A stretch of DNA of 64,000 nt from Pacificoceanicola onchidii (GCF_004804335.1 NZ_SRXY01000006.1:265434-329433); one strand, 5' to 3'; positions 6,718 through 15,595 are shown, counted from the stretch's first letter. Translations and numbers: made by a program. Notes: generated from the sequence alone by a model not told the origin.

Positions 6718-7343
6718 TGCTGATCTCCTTTTGAAAAACTGTGTGGCGAAAAACACCCGACGAGACGCCGGGCGATGTCTTCCGGCGCTTCATCCGGGGA
6801 CAGGGTTTGCAGGCGGCCATCGGTTGCCAGCAGCGCGAGGCCTTCGACAAAACTCCACGCCGCCATGCAGGCGTCCTTCCGCGCGGTCTCTGTCTCCTCG
6901 GGCAGGCAGCCGTCGACCACGGAGGCCAGCGCGCCATAGGTCGCCGCGCGCGCCTCTTGCAACGCGCCCGCGTCCGGCCCGGTCCAATACTCTGGTTGCC
7001 GCATCAGCGCGAAAAGCTGCGGCTTTTCGAGCGCAAAGAGCACGTAGGCCGTGCCAATGCCCGCGAGCTTGTCCGGATAGGTGCCCGCCGCCTCAGAGGC
7101 TGTGTTCAAAGCCATATTGAGTTGGCGAAAACCCCGTTCCGCGACGGCAGTGAGCAAGGCCTGCGCATCCCGAAAGTGGTGATAAGGCGCGCCGCTCGAC
7201 ACGTTCACCTCACCGGCAACGGCGCGCAGCGAAAACCCCTTTACCCCGTTCTGCTCGACCCGGCGCACCGCCCCGTCAACCAGCGCCTGCTTCAGGTCGC
7301 CGTGATGATAGGTTTTGCTCTTTTCCTTGCTGGTCTTTGCCAT
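6714..7343 (-). CDS. TetR-family transcriptional regulator
   Basis: 209 residues. N-terminal helix-turn-helix (about 12-60) with YHHGDLKQALVDGAVRRV, GFSLRAVAGEVNVSSGAPYHHF and FRDAQALLTAVAERGF, the TetR_N pattern. A C-terminal all-helical ligand domain contains YVLFALEKPQLFALMRQPEYW. The gene starts a two-gene unit with the DoxX-like protein. A 10-bp dyad 21 bp upstream is a likely autoregulatory operator. Confidence 0.9.
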   Translation of the reverse strand: MAKTSKEKSKTYHHGDLKQALVDGAVRRVEQNGVKGFSLRAVAGEVNVSSGAPYHHFRDAQALLTAVAERGFRQLNMALNTASEAAGTYPDKLAGIGTAYVLFALEKPQLFALMRQPEYWTGPDAGALQEARAATYGALASVVDGCLPEETETARKDACMAAWSFVEGLALLATDGRLQTLSPDEAPEDIARRLVGCFSPHSFSKGDQQ

Positions 7344-7363
7344 GTTGCCCTCGAATCTGAACG

Positions 7364-7391
7364 CCGCTTAGATAGAGCGCGATCTAAGCGG
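7364..7391. promoter_or_regulatory. Dyad operator upstream of the TetR/DoxX operon
   Basis: CCGCTTAGAT (7364-7373) and ATCTAAGCGG (7382-7391) form a perfect 10-bp inverted repeat with an 8-nt spacer. It is placed upstream of the leftward TetR start. Size and symmetry fit a TetR dimer site. Confidence 0.6.
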
Positions 7392-7447
7392 TGTAAAGAT
7401 GAAAGAGTCGAAAACCCCGAAAACTAGCAGCCTGCCTGCCCGCGTGG

Positions 7448-8701
7448 TTACATCACGCGAACCCGGCTGGCCTTTTCCAGCAGGAACGTCTTTTCCGAAA
7501 GATTGTCAGACAACTCCGCCGCCCTTTCATACCGGGCCTTTGCCTCAATCGGCATTCCAGCCCGTTCCAGAACATCCCCCAGCGCCGCATGATAGGGTTG
7601 GTAGTCCTGAATTTTTGCTTCCGCGCCAAGCGCTTCGAGCATGTCGAGCGCCTTTTCCGGCCCAAAAGCATACGACACCGCCACCGCCTGATTGAGACGC
7701 ACGACCAAGGACGGTTGATGCGCATGGAGCAGATCGTAGAGCGCCGCGATTTCGCGCCAGTCGGTTTCTTCCCAGGTTTCGCTTTGGGCGTGGACCGCGC
7801 TGATCGCAGCCTGAAGCTGATACGGGCCGATGCGGAGTTTCGGCAAGCAGTGTTCCAGAATCTGCACCCCTTCCGCGATCTTGCCCCGGCTCCATCTCCG
7901 CCTGTTCTGCTTCTCCAGCGGTACAAACCCGCCCTCCGAACAAAGCCGCGTCTCCCGGCGGGAATCGTGCAGGAGCATGAGCGCCAGAAGCCCCGCGGTT
8001 TCCGTGTGGTCCGGCACAAGCCCCCCCAAAATCCGGGCAAGGCGGATGGCCTCATCGGACAGCTCCTGCCGGTGCAGGCTGTCTCCTTTGGTGGCCGAAT
8101 AGCCTTCGTTGAAAATCAGGTAGATCACCCGCAGAACCGAGCCGATGCGTGCCTCAAGCTCCGAACGATCTGGGATGTCATACGGGATCTTATCCTGCGC
8201 GATCTTTTTCTTCGCGCGGGAGATGCGCCGCTGCATGGCCTCCCCAGTATCCAGAAAGGCGCTGGCGATCTCATCCGTTGTCAGCCCGCCAAGCGTGCGC
8301 AGGGTCAGCGCAACCTGATCCTTCTGCGCCAATACCGGATGGCAACAGGTCAGGATCATCTCCAGACGCTTATCCGGAATGGCCTCCAGCATGGTCTCAT
8401 CCAGCGTTCCGTTCTCAAGATCGAGCAGGTAGGAAATCTCGGGCTGTTTGGCGGCAAAGTTCTGATCGCGCCTGAGCCGATCCAGCGCCTTGCGCCGCGC
8501 CACCGTGATCAGCCACCCCGCCGGAGAGCGGGGCAAGCCGTTGTTAAGCCAATGCTCCATCGCCGAGACGATGGCCTCCTGAAGGCAGTCTTCGGCAAGC
8601 TGGAAATCCCCCAGCCCGCCAACCAAAGCCGACAGGATACGCCCCCATTCCTCCCGAACAGTCCGTTCAATGATCACATCGGGCGAGGCGGATGGCAGCA
8701 T
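7448..8701 (-). CDS. ECF42-type RNA polymerase sigma factor with C-terminal helical/TPR-like domain
   Basis: 417 residues, far longer than ordinary ECF sigma factors (about 200). Region 2 (about 10-85) includes LAEDCLQEAIVSAMEHW and SPAGWLITVARRKALDRLRRDQ. Region 4 (about 130-190) includes RTLGGLTTDEIASAFL. A roughly 200-residue C-terminal extension carries LFNEGYSATKGD and TPR-like helices typical of the ECF42 group. It lies directly after a YCII/DGPF-domain gene, the hallmark partner of ECF42; such factors lack an anti-sigma, and the C-terminal domain is thought to control activity. Signal unknown. Confidence 0.92.
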   Translation of the reverse strand: MLPSASPDVIIERTVREEWGRILSALVGGLGDFQLAEDCLQEAIVSAMEHWLNNGLPRSPAGWLITVARRKALDRLRRDQNFAAKQPEISYLLDLENGTLDETMLEAIPDKRLEMILTCCHPVLAQKDQVALTLRTLGGLTTDEIASAFLDTGEAMQRRISRAKKKIAQDKIPYDIPDRSELEARIGSVLRVIYLIFNEGYSATKGDSLHRQELSDEAIRLARILGGLVPDHTETAGLLALMLLHDSRRETRLCSEGGFVPLEKQNRRRWSRGKIAEGVQILEHCLPKLRIGPYQLQAAISAVHAQSETWEETDWREIAALYDLLHAHQPSLVVRLNQAVAVSYAFGPEKALDMLEALGAEAKIQDYQPYHAALGDVLERAGMPIEAKARYERAAELSDNLSEKTFLLEKASRVRVM

Positions 8702-8722
8702 GGGTCAGACTGGAAATCCGGT

Positions 8723-9073
8723 TCAGTCAAAGACCATCACGGGCCGCACTTCGATGCGCCCATGATCGGCGGTGGGAATTTGCGCCGCATATTTCACCGC
8801 TTCATCCAGATCGGCGCAGTCAAGAATATAGAACCCGCCAAGCTGCTCTTTTGTTTCGGCAAAAGGGCCATCAATGGTTTCGGTCTTGCCGGATCGCACG
8901 GACACGGTTGTTGCGGTTTCAACGCCCTGCAGGGCCTCCCCGCCAATGAACTTGCCATCGTCTTTCACCTTCTGGGTGTAGTCCGCATAGGCCTGAAGAT
9001 AGCCGCCAAACTCGGGCGAGCCGGGCTGTGGGCCAGCGTTCGGGGTCGAGTAGATGAGGCAGACAAATTGCAT
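8723..9073 (-). CDS. YCII-related (DGPF) domain protein
   Basis: 116 residues, a small ferredoxin-like YCII fold protein. It begins MQFVCLIYST and contains the diagnostic DGPFAETKEQLGGFYIL followed by VRPVMVFD at the end. Start at 9073 has AAGGA upstream; the frame stays open further upstream, but that extension is not family-like. It precedes the ECF42 sigma gene by 21 nt in the same direction. In other bacteria DGPF proteins are the main targets of ECF42 factors. Their biochemical activity is not established. Confidence 0.92.
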   Translation of the reverse strand: MQFVCLIYSTPNAGPQPGSPEFGGYLQAYADYTQKVKDDGKFIGGEALQGVETATTVSVRSGKTETIDGPFAETKEQLGGFYILDCADLDEAVKYAAQIPTADHGRIEVRPVMVFD

Positions 9074-9121
9074 GGTGTGTTCCTTTTCCAAACCAGAAGC
9101 ACCGCGCTCCTGTACCCTCCA

Positions 9122-9148
9122 GACGAACGGGAAAGACGCAGACCGACA
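9122..9148 (-). promoter_or_regulatory. Candidate ECF42-dependent promoter
   Basis: On the minus strand TGTCGG (9148-9143) is followed after 17 nt by CGTC (9125-9122), about 50 bp upstream of the DGPF start. The ECF42 promoter signature described in Streptomyces is TGTCGA in the -35 and CGA/TC in the -10, so this is a close match and suggests autoregulation of the operon. Confidence 0.4.
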
Positions 9149-9284
9149 CGACCTGACGAAAAAAATGACCCGCACCAAAAAAAATCGGCAAAACCGGTTT
9201 GCCGGATCGCTAGGAAGGAGTTTTGTGCAAAGCGGCGCACCCGTCAACGCCCGCGCCGCGTCTTTCACTGCCAGCGCTGCGCGC

Positions 9285-9758
9285 CTACTGCGGCAGGCAT
9301 TGCGGGCACTGGCCCTCGACCTCGATCAGAATCCGCTCGGCCTTGAACCCATGCGCCAGCGCAGCGTCACGCACCGCATCGCGCGCGGCGATACCCGGCG
9401 CTTCGGCCACCGCAGAGCACGCGCGGCAGATCAGGAAAATCGGCGCGTGGTTTTCGCCGGGGTGCGCACAGGCGATAAAGGCATTCAGCTGTTCGATGCG
9501 ATGCACAAACCCATGTTTGACCAGAAAATCCAGCGCCCGGTAGGCCACAGGCGGCTGCGAGCCAAGCCCGGCATCCCGCAGATGCTCAAGCACCTCGTAA
9601 GCTCCCATGGCACGATGTTCAGCCAGCAGCACCGCAAGCGCCTTTTCCCGCACTTTGGTCAGTTGCAGCCCCTGTTCGGCGCAGGCCTTGCGCGCGGTCT
9701 CAAGGCCAGAAGCGATACAGGTGTCGTGATCGTGATGCGAAAATCCCTTGGCCACCAT
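9285..9758 (-). CDS. zur: Fur-family regulator, probably Zur (zinc uptake repressor)
   Basis: 157 residues. N-terminal winged helix (about 20-90) with LTKVREKALAVLLAEHRAMGAYEVLEHL and PPVAYRALDFLVKHGFVHRIE, then a dimerisation/metal domain with CAHPGENHAPIFLICRAC and a closing CPQC. The two CxxC pairs build the structural zinc site, and the pattern is closest to Zur. An N-terminal His-rich segment (HHDHD) adds possible ligands. Start at 9758 has AGGGA upstream. No zinc transporter gene lies next to it in this window, so the subtype remains an inference. Confidence 0.8.
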   Translation of the reverse strand: MVAKGFSHHDHDTCIASGLETARKACAEQGLQLTKVREKALAVLLAEHRAMGAYEVLEHLRDAGLGSQPPVAYRALDFLVKHGFVHRIEQLNAFIACAHPGENHAPIFLICRACSAVAEAPGIAARDAVRDAALAHGFKAERILIEVEGQCPQCLPQ

Positions 9759-9883
9759 GCTTCGCTTCCCTGCTTTTCCTGCCTCTTGGGTCTTTGATAG
9801 ATATGGCGGATCGGCTGATGCCACAAGCCTGCCTTGACCCGCCCCGCCCCCACCGATACCTCCAAGGCATCAAAGGATGTTTC

Positions 9884-10690
9884 ATGACCAAGATCACCGA
9901 CAGCCACTGCCACCTCGATTTCCCGAATTTCGACGAGACCCGTCCCGAAGTCATTGCCCGGGCGCAGGAAGCGGGTGTGCACAGGATGGTCACGATCTGC
10001 ACCAAGACCCAGAACCTGCCCGCCGTGCGCGCGATTGCCGAAGCCAATGATCCGGTGTTCTTCGCCTATGGCGTGCACCCGATGAGCGTGGCCGACCAGC
10101 CTCTGGTCAGCGTGGATCACCTTGTGGACGCGGCGCAGCATCCCAAGATGGTCGGCATCGGCGAGAGCGGTCTGGATTATCACTACACCGCCAACAGCGC
10201 CAAGGCGCAGAAAACCTCCCTGCGGGTTCACATCGAAGCGGCACAGGAAACCGGCCTGCCGCTGATCATCCACGCGCGCGCCGCCGATGATGACATGGCG
10301 GCAATCCTGTCCGAGGGATACCGCGCCAAGCCCTATACCTGCGTGATGCACTGTTTCTCGTCCTCGGCGGAACTGGCGAAGGCCGCGCTTGATCTGGGCT
10401 TTTACCTGTCTATGTCCGGCATCGCCGCCTTCCCCAAGTCGAAGGAACTGCGCGAGATCTTCGCCGCCGCCCCGCTTGAGCGTATTCTGGTCGAGACCGA
10501 CAGCCCCTACCTCGCACCGCCGCCCTATCGCGGGCGCGAGAACGAGCCATCCTATGTGGTGCACACCGCAAAGGTCGGCGCAGAGACCTTTGGCCTGAGC
10601 TACGAGGACTTCGCCGCCGCGACAGAAGCCAACTTCGACCGCCTCTTCGCCAAGGCCGCAGCCTGGCCCGCCGCTCGGGCCGCCGAATGA
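9884..10690 (+). CDS. TatD-family metal-dependent hydrolase
   Basis: 268 residues, the normal TatD size. TIM-barrel metal motifs: DSHCHLDFPNF near the N-terminus, GESGLDYHY, PLIIHARAADDDM, VMHCFSSSAELAK and VETDSPYLAPPPYRGREN. These correspond to the His, Glu, His, His and Asp ligands of the YcfH/TatD branch. Members act as 3'-5' DNA/RNA exonucleases or D-tyrosyl-related hydrolases; the exact substrate cannot be told. Start at 9884 places the metal motif at the N-terminus. The stop overlaps the next start by 4 nt. Confidence 0.93.
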   Translation: MTKITDSHCHLDFPNFDETRPEVIARAQEAGVHRMVTICTKTQNLPAVRAIAEANDPVFFAYGVHPMSVADQPLVSVDHLVDAAQHPKMVGIGESGLDYHYTANSAKAQKTSLRVHIEAAQETGLPLIIHARAADDDMAAILSEGYRAKPYTCVMHCFSSSAELAKAALDLGFYLSMSGIAAFPKSKELREIFAAAPLERILVETDSPYLAPPPYRGRENEPSYVVHTAKVGAETFGLSYEDFAAATEANFDRLFAKAAAWPAARAAE

Positions 10691-11484
10691 GCGAACTGCG
10701 CTACACCATTCTGGGCTGCGGCTCGTCCGGTGGCGTGCCCCGTCTCGGCGGACACTGGGGCGATTGCGACCCGGCCAACCCAAAGAACCGTCGCCGCCGC
10801 TGCTCGCTTCTGGTGGAACGGGACGGCGAAGGCGGCACGACCCGCGTGCTGATCGACACAGGGCCGGACATGCGCGACCAACTGCTCTCTGCGGGTGTCG
10901 GCACGCTGGACGGGGTCGCCTGGACCCATAGCCATGCCGATCACCTGCATGGTCTGGATGACCTGCGCCAGATCGTCTTCAACATGCGCGACCGGTTGAA
11001 TGTCTGGGCCGATGGCGACACCCAGAACGAGCTGATTTCCCGCTTCGGCTATGCCTTTGTCCAACCCAAGGGCTCCCCCTACCCGCCGATCCTGAACCTG
11101 CACACCATCAGCGGCCCGTTCGAGATCGACGGGCCCGGCGGGCCGATCCCGCTTGCGCCCTTTACGGTGAACCACGGCAGCATCGACGCGCTTGGCTTCC
11201 GCATTGGCCGCGTGGCCTATTTGCCGGATGTGATCACCATTCCGGACGAAAGCTGGCCCCTGCTCGCCGACCTCGACTGCTGGATCGTCGACGCGCTGCG
11301 CCGCACGCCCCATCCCACCCATGCGCACCTCGATCTCGCATTGGAATGGATCGCGCGGGCCAAGCCGAAAACCGCCGTGCTCACCAACATGCACATCGAC
11401 CTCGACTACGAGACCGTCCGCAACGAGACCGCCGCCCATATCGAACCCGCCTACGACGGCATGATCCTGACCCATCCTCTTTGA
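10687..11484 (+). CDS. MBL-fold metallo-hydrolase, PhnP-like
   Basis: 265 residues. Metallo-beta-lactamase fold with TILGCGSSGGVPRLGGHWGDCD, DTGPDMRDQLLSAG, the metal motif THSHADHLHGLDDLRQ, VAYLPDV and TNMHIDLDYETV. This pattern matches phosphoribosyl 1,2-cyclic phosphate phosphodiesterase-like proteins that often follow tatD in alphaproteobacteria. No phn genes are nearby, so the role is probably general nucleotide or cyclic-phosphate hydrolysis rather than phosphonate use. Coupled to tatD through an ATGA overlap. Confidence 0.88.
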   Translation: MSELRYTILGCGSSGGVPRLGGHWGDCDPANPKNRRRRCSLLVERDGEGGTTRVLIDTGPDMRDQLLSAGVGTLDGVAWTHSHADHLHGLDDLRQIVFNMRDRLNVWADGDTQNELISRFGYAFVQPKGSPYPPILNLHTISGPFEIDGPGGPIPLAPFTVNHGSIDALGFRIGRVAYLPDVITIPDESWPLLADLDCWIVDALRRTPHPTHAHLDLALEWIARAKPKTAVLTNMHIDLDYETVRNETAAHIEPAYDGMILTHPL

Positions 11485-11512
11485 GCCTCGGGCAAAGGCC
11501 TCGCGCGGCCCT

Positions 11513-11550
11513 GTTTCTTTGTGCTTAAAATATCCCCGCCGGAGGCTCCG
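11513..11550 (-). repeat. Dispersed intergenic repeat, family A (reverse copy)
   Basis: Minus-strand reading gives CCGGCGGGGATATTTTAAG followed by CACAAAGAAAC, the conserved core of the family also seen at 31.8, 42.4, 43.3 and 46.9 kb. Here it lies between the MBL hydrolase and the AEC transporter, in opposite orientation to both. Confidence 0.6.
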
Positions 11551-11605
11551 GCCTTTCCACACGCGCTGACGCGCACCCAAAAAAAGCCTACCGAAAGCCG
11601 CCCGC

Positions 11606-12541
11606 ATGCAGGCCCTCCTGGACGTCATTCTTCCCGTCTTCCTCGTCATCGGCGCTGGCTATGCCGCGGTCTGGAAAGGCGGCTTTTCGGAAAGCGCCGT
11701 CGACGGGCTGATGAAGTTCACCCAGAATTTCGCCATCCCCTGCCTGCTCTTTCGCGCGATCTGGACTTTGGATCTCGGCCCGGACTTCAACCCGTGGCTT
11801 CTGGTCTCTTTCTACTCCGGCTCCGCCACCGGGTTCACCGCAGGCCTGTTGGGCGCGCGTTACCTGTTCAAGCGCGACTGGGAAGACAGCATCGCCATCG
11901 GCTTTTGCTGCCTCTTCGCCAATTCGGTGATGATCGGCCTCGCCATGACCGAACGCGCCTATGGCGTCTCGGCGCTGGAAGCCAACTACATCATCGTCGC
12001 GGTGCATTCCCCCTTCTGCTACGGCATCGGCATCACCGCCATGGAAATCGCCCGGGCCAAGGCAAAGGGCGCGCCGGCGCGGGACCTGCCCGCGAAGGTG
12101 CTCGGCGCAATGTTCCGTAATGCGCTGGTCATCGGCATCGGCCTTGGCGTGATCGCGAACCTCAGCAATATCACCCTGCCCACCCCGGTCACCGATGCGC
12201 TCGACATGATGATCCGGGCGGCGCTGCCCGCTGCGCTTTTCGGCATGGGCGGCGTTTTGTGCCGGTACAAGCCGCAAGGCGATTTCCGTGTGATCGCCTA
12301 TATCTGTGCGATTTCGTTGATCCTCCACCCGACAATCACCTGGACGCTTGGAACCCTGTCTGGCCTGTCCACACAGGCCTTCCGCTCCGCGGTCCTGACC
12401 GCGGCCATGGCGCCTGGTATCAATGCCTATGTCTTTGCCAGCATGTACGGCCGCGCCCAGCGCGTCGCGGCGTCCAGCGTTCTGATCGCAACGGGTTTGT
12501 CCGTCCTGACCGCATGGGTCTGGCTGTCGCTTCTGCCTTGA
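11606..12541 (+). CDS. AEC-family (auxin efflux carrier-like) transporter
   Basis: 311 residues with about ten hydrophobic helices in two five-helix halves, as in AEC transporters (BASS-like fold). Features include VILPVFLVIGAGYAAVWKG at the N-terminus, FTQNFAIPCLLFRAIW with the unwound-helix Asn-Phe-x-x-Pro, and AMAPGINAYVFASMYGRA in the second half. Members move malate, malonate or other small organic acids across the inner membrane. It is followed by a LysR gene in the same direction, 52 nt later, which may regulate it. Confidence 0.9.
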   Translation: MQALLDVILPVFLVIGAGYAAVWKGGFSESAVDGLMKFTQNFAIPCLLFRAIWTLDLGPDFNPWLLVSFYSGSATGFTAGLLGARYLFKRDWEDSIAIGFCCLFANSVMIGLAMTERAYGVSALEANYIIVAVHSPFCYGIGITAMEIARAKAKGAPARDLPAKVLGAMFRNALVIGIGLGVIANLSNITLPTPVTDALDMMIRAALPAALFGMGGVLCRYKPQGDFRVIAYICAISLILHPTITWTLGTLSGLSTQAFRSAVLTAAMAPGINAYVFASMYGRAQRVAASSVLIATGLSVLTAWVWLSLLP

Positions 12542-12593
12542 CCGCAACAGCGATTAATTTGACGAGGCGTCTAGTTTCGCCAATTATTGCGCC

Positions 12594-13505
12594 ATGAGCA
12601 TCAACTACGATTTTGGCGATCTCGAAGCCTTTCTGGCGGTTCACGAAACCGGCTCGTTCCATGCGGCGGCGGAGCGGTTGAACCTGTCGCAATCCGCCGT
12701 CACCCGGCGTATTCGCAAGCTTGAAGAGGCGCTGGACAGCCTGCTGTTCGAACGCACAACCCGCGCCGTCAAACCAACCCTCGCGGCCAAGCGCCTGCGG
12801 GCGCGGGCCGAGGCGATCCTCGAAGACGCCCGGGAAACCGCCCGCGCGATGCGCGATGAGACGGTCGCCTTTGCGCATCAGCGCAACGCCATCATCACCG
12901 TGGCGACCATTCCCACGGTTCTTTCCGGCTTGCTCAACGAAGCGATCCGGGCCCTGCCGGAAAGCGGCGCGCAACCGCGCCTGCGCCTGCTTGACCTGCC
13001 TGCCAATGACGTGGCCGAAGCGGTGGCGCAGGGAGAGGCGGATTTCGGGATCTGCTCGATTCCCACGCTGGAGCCGCAGACCGCGTTCGAGCTGTTGTTT
13101 CACGACCCTTTGGTGCTGACCCTGCCTGCCGGGCACGCCTTGGGTCAGGAACAGGACATGACATGGGATCAATTGCAGGACCTGCCGCTCATCCTTCCCG
13201 CGCGGGGCACGGGCAACCGTCTGGTGATCGACGAAGCCATGGCGGCGGCCCATTTGCCACTTGTCTGGACGTACGAGGTTGGCCGCTCTTCCACCGCGCT
13301 GTCGTTGGTCCAGGCCGGTCTTGGGGCGGCGCTTTTGCCGCGTTCGGCGATTGGCCCGGCCCAAGTCGAGGTCGCCACACTGAAAACGCCAAGGATCTCC
13401 CGCGCCATCGGCCTGCTGTCCCGAACCGGCCAGACAGATACGAAGGTCGCCGCTCAGCTCAAAGCCGCAATCCGCACCGCTGCGTCCCGGATCGAGACCC
13501 TATGA
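12594..13505 (+). CDS. LysR-family transcriptional regulator
   Basis: 303 residues. N-terminal winged helix (about 8-67): FGDLEAFLAVHETGSFHAAAERLNLSQ, then SAVTRRIRKLEEALDSLLFER. A linker helix and periplasmic-binding-protein-like effector domain follow (about 92-300). Its end overlaps the end of the convergent histidine kinase gene by 6 bp. The target is probably the AEC transporter just upstream, since LysR genes usually sit beside what they control, but the codirectional layout is less typical than a divergent one. Confidence 0.92.
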   Translation: MSINYDFGDLEAFLAVHETGSFHAAAERLNLSQSAVTRRIRKLEEALDSLLFERTTRAVKPTLAAKRLRARAEAILEDARETARAMRDETVAFAHQRNAIITVATIPTVLSGLLNEAIRALPESGAQPRLRLLDLPANDVAEAVAQGEADFGICSIPTLEPQTAFELLFHDPLVLTLPAGHALGQEQDMTWDQLQDLPLILPARGTGNRLVIDEAMAAAHLPLVWTYEVGRSSTALSLVQAGLGAALLPRSAIGPAQVEVATLKTPRISRAIGLLSRTGQTDTKVAAQLKAAIRTAASRIETL

Positions 13506-14879
13506 ACGATCAGCGGCCTGCGCGAGCGGCAGGCGGATTGTCAGGCTGGCCCCGGCATTCACGCGGTCGATGCTCAGGCTACCGCCATGTTTTTCGGAAA
13601 CCGACTGCGCAATCGCAAGGCCCAGACCGCTGCCATTGGACGGCTCAACCTGACTGAACCGGCGGAAAGCCACCTCTGATTGCTCGGGCGCCAACCCTTT
13701 GCCGTCATCGCGGACCGTGACCACCGCATCGCCACCCTCTGCACGCAGATGCACGGAAATCTCGGTCAGCGCGTCGCCGCCGTGTTTCAATGCATTGTCC
13801 ACAAGGTTCTTGATCGCCTCGGCCAGAAACAGCTTGTCGGCGCGTACCGGCAGGGCTGTGTCCGGCGCATTGAATTCAAACTCAATGCCTTGCAGCAGGA
13901 TGGTTGGCCCCAGTTCGGCGCAGATCTCGCGCAGGGTTTCGACCAGATCATGGGTCTCATCCGGCAAATCGCCCGCGTTCTGCTGCAGCCGGTCAAGGGA
14001 CAGAAGCTGATCGGCGATCCGGCCCGAGGCCTTGGCAGCGGTGACAAGATCGGAGAGCCGCGCCCTGCGGGTTTCTTCGGACGGCGCATCGCGCACCGCT
14101 TCGGCCATGGATTGCACCGCCGCCGCCGGATTGCGCAGCTGGTGCGCCGCATCCGAGATAAAGACCTTGTGCGCGGTCATACTGGATTCCACCTGCGCAA
14201 ACAGGCGGTTGAGCGTGCGCACGATGCCCCGCGTTTCATCGGGCACAGCCCGTTTGATCCGGCTGAGGTCATCTGGCGAGCGAATGTCGATGGCATCCTG
14301 CAAATCGATCAGCGGGCGCAGACCGAGGCTGACCCCGAACCAGACCACCAGCGCCAGCGTCACAAGCAGTGCCCCGATCAATGTTGCGGCCCGCAGTGCC
14401 AGTTGGCGGGCAAAGACAGCCCTGTCGGCCAGCCGTTGCCATGCGGTGATGGTTGCATCTCCGCTCAATTCGTCCTGCGTGATGCGTTCGGTGATCCGCA
14501 CCACCTGCACGCCTTCATCGCGATAGACAGAGCGAAAGAACTGCGGCGCATAGGGGCTGGATTCGCTGTTTGCCGGGGTGCTTGGCGGATAGGCATAGCC
14601 GGTGATGTAGATCCCCCCCGGCCCGGTGACATGGTAGAACACATCCCCACCGGAAATGTCGCTGATCAGATCGCTGGTGGCCGGTGAAAGCAGGTCCCCG
14701 TCGGAGACCGCCACGTCCCGCGAAATCGCCAGAGCGGCGGCCAGAAGGCTGCGATCAAACAGCTCTTCGGCGGTTTTCTGGGCGGCGTTGAAGCGCCATG
14801 CGCCCAAAAGCACCGCCATGAACACCAGCGGGATCAGGATCAGGGCAAACAAGCGCAGCCGGAGCGAGGCGCGGCGCAT
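13500..14879 (-). CDS. tctE: Sensor histidine kinase TctE-like
   Basis: 459 residues. TM1 at about 10-28, a periplasmic sensor segment (about 30-160) of the 2CSK_N type, TM2 at about 164-186, then HAMP-like region and HisKA with the phospho-accepting His246 in DAAHQLRNPAAAVQ (a modified H-box). The ATPase domain has KNLVDNALKHGG, VRDDGKGL and GSGLGLAI. The ATG overlaps the response regulator stop (TGATG). With the regulator and the divergent TTT transporter it forms a TctDE-type system that senses an external carboxylate. Confidence 0.9.
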   Translation of the reverse strand: MRRASLRLRLFALILIPLVFMAVLLGAWRFNAAQKTAEELFDRSLLAAALAISRDVAVSDGDLLSPATSDLISDISGGDVFYHVTGPGGIYITGYAYPPSTPANSESSPYAPQFFRSVYRDEGVQVVRITERITQDELSGDATITAWQRLADRAVFARQLALRAATLIGALLVTLALVVWFGVSLGLRPLIDLQDAIDIRSPDDLSRIKRAVPDETRGIVRTLNRLFAQVESSMTAHKVFISDAAHQLRNPAAAVQSMAEAVRDAPSEETRRARLSDLVTAAKASGRIADQLLSLDRLQQNAGDLPDETHDLVETLREICAELGPTILLQGIEFEFNAPDTALPVRADKLFLAEAIKNLVDNALKHGGDALTEISVHLRAEGGDAVVTVRDDGKGLAPEQSEVAFRRFSQVEPSNGSGLGLAIAQSVSEKHGGSLSIDRVNAGASLTIRLPLAQAADRS

Positions 14880-15547
14880 CAGCTGGTCCGTTCGAGCATG
14901 TAACCCAAGCCCCGCGCGGTTCGGATGGTCACGCCATGGTCCGAAAGGCGCTTGCGCAGGCGCGAAACGTGGGGTTCGACGGCGGTTTCTTCGACATCCG
15001 CACCGACGCCATAGACATGATCGGTCAGCTGCGCCTTGGACACGATGCGCCCGCGTCGTTCCAGCAGGCATTCGAGGACCGCCAGTTCGCGCCGAGGGAT
15101 CTCCAAACGTGTACCGCCCGCCGTAACCTGCCGTGCGGCCCGGTCGAACTCCAGTCCGCCCAACGTCTCGCGCGCGCCGTAATCGAGGTTCTTGCGCCGC
15201 GACAGAGCACGGATACGCGCCTCCAGCTCATCCATTTCAAACGGCTTCACAAGATAGTCGTCCGCGCCCATATCCAAACCGTTCACCCTGTCGCTGGTCT
15301 CGGAGCGGGCCGTCAGCAGGATCACCGGCACCCCGTCTTCGCGCCCCCGGAGCGCGCGCAGCACGTCCAGGCCCGACTGACCTGGCAGGTTGATGTCCAG
15401 CACCACAAGATCGGCCCCTTCGCCCGCCAGAAAACGGTCTGCCTCGTCGCCATCGTGCAAAAGATCCACCGCGTGTCCGCGATCGCGCAATCGATAAGCA
15501 ATTGCCCGTGCAAGGGTTTCATTGTCTTCGACGACGGCAATCCGCAT
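14879..15547 (-). CDS. tctD: OmpR-family response regulator TctD-like
   Basis: 222 residues. Receiver domain with acidic pair E7/D8 in VVEDNE, phospho-acceptor D51 in VVLDINLPG, T79 and K101 in VKPFEM. Winged-helix DNA-binding domain (about 125-222) with RRELAVLECLLERRGRIVSKAQL and a closing TARGLGYML. Start at 15547 (MRIAVVED) is the family start. It is divergent from tctC; phosphorylated TctD is expected to activate the transporter genes, and a direct-repeat array lies in the shared upstream region. Confidence 0.94.
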   Translation of the reverse strand: MRIAVVEDNETLARAIAYRLRDRGHAVDLLHDGDEADRFLAGEGADLVVLDINLPGQSGLDVLRALRGREDGVPVILLTARSETSDRVNGLDMGADDYLVKPFEMDELEARIRALSRRKNLDYGARETLGGLEFDRAARQVTAGGTRLEIPRRELAVLECLLERRGRIVSKAQLTDHVYGVGADVEETAVEPHVSRLRKRLSDHGVTIRTARGLGYMLERTS

Positions 15548-15561
15548 GTGAACTCCGCTCC

Positions 15562-15595
15562 GGGCAAGGCGCGCGCAAGCTTGGCGCAAGGTTGG
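15562..15595. promoter_or_regulatory. Three direct repeats at 11-bp period: candidate TctD binding site
   Basis: GGGCAAGG (15562), GCGCAAGC (15573) and GCGCAAGG (15584) share the core GSGCAAGS at exact 11-bp steps; the last two copies match over 11 of 12 bases (GCGCAAGCTTGG and GCGCAAGGTTGG). Helical-turn-spaced direct repeats are typical of OmpR-type regulator sites. A 12-bp palindrome GATCTGCAGATC follows at 15604-15615. All lie between divergent tctD and tctC. Confidence 0.5.

Noticed and set aside
7500..9000. Anti-sigma factor gene near the ECF sigma factor
   Set aside because: No membrane or zinc anti-sigma gene is present, consistent with the ECF42 class, which uses its own C-terminal domain.
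7589..9346. A 585-codon open frame antisense to the ECF42 sigma gene and the DGPF gene
   Set aside because: It lies opposite two well-recognised genes and crosses their intergenic region. It shows no family motifs.
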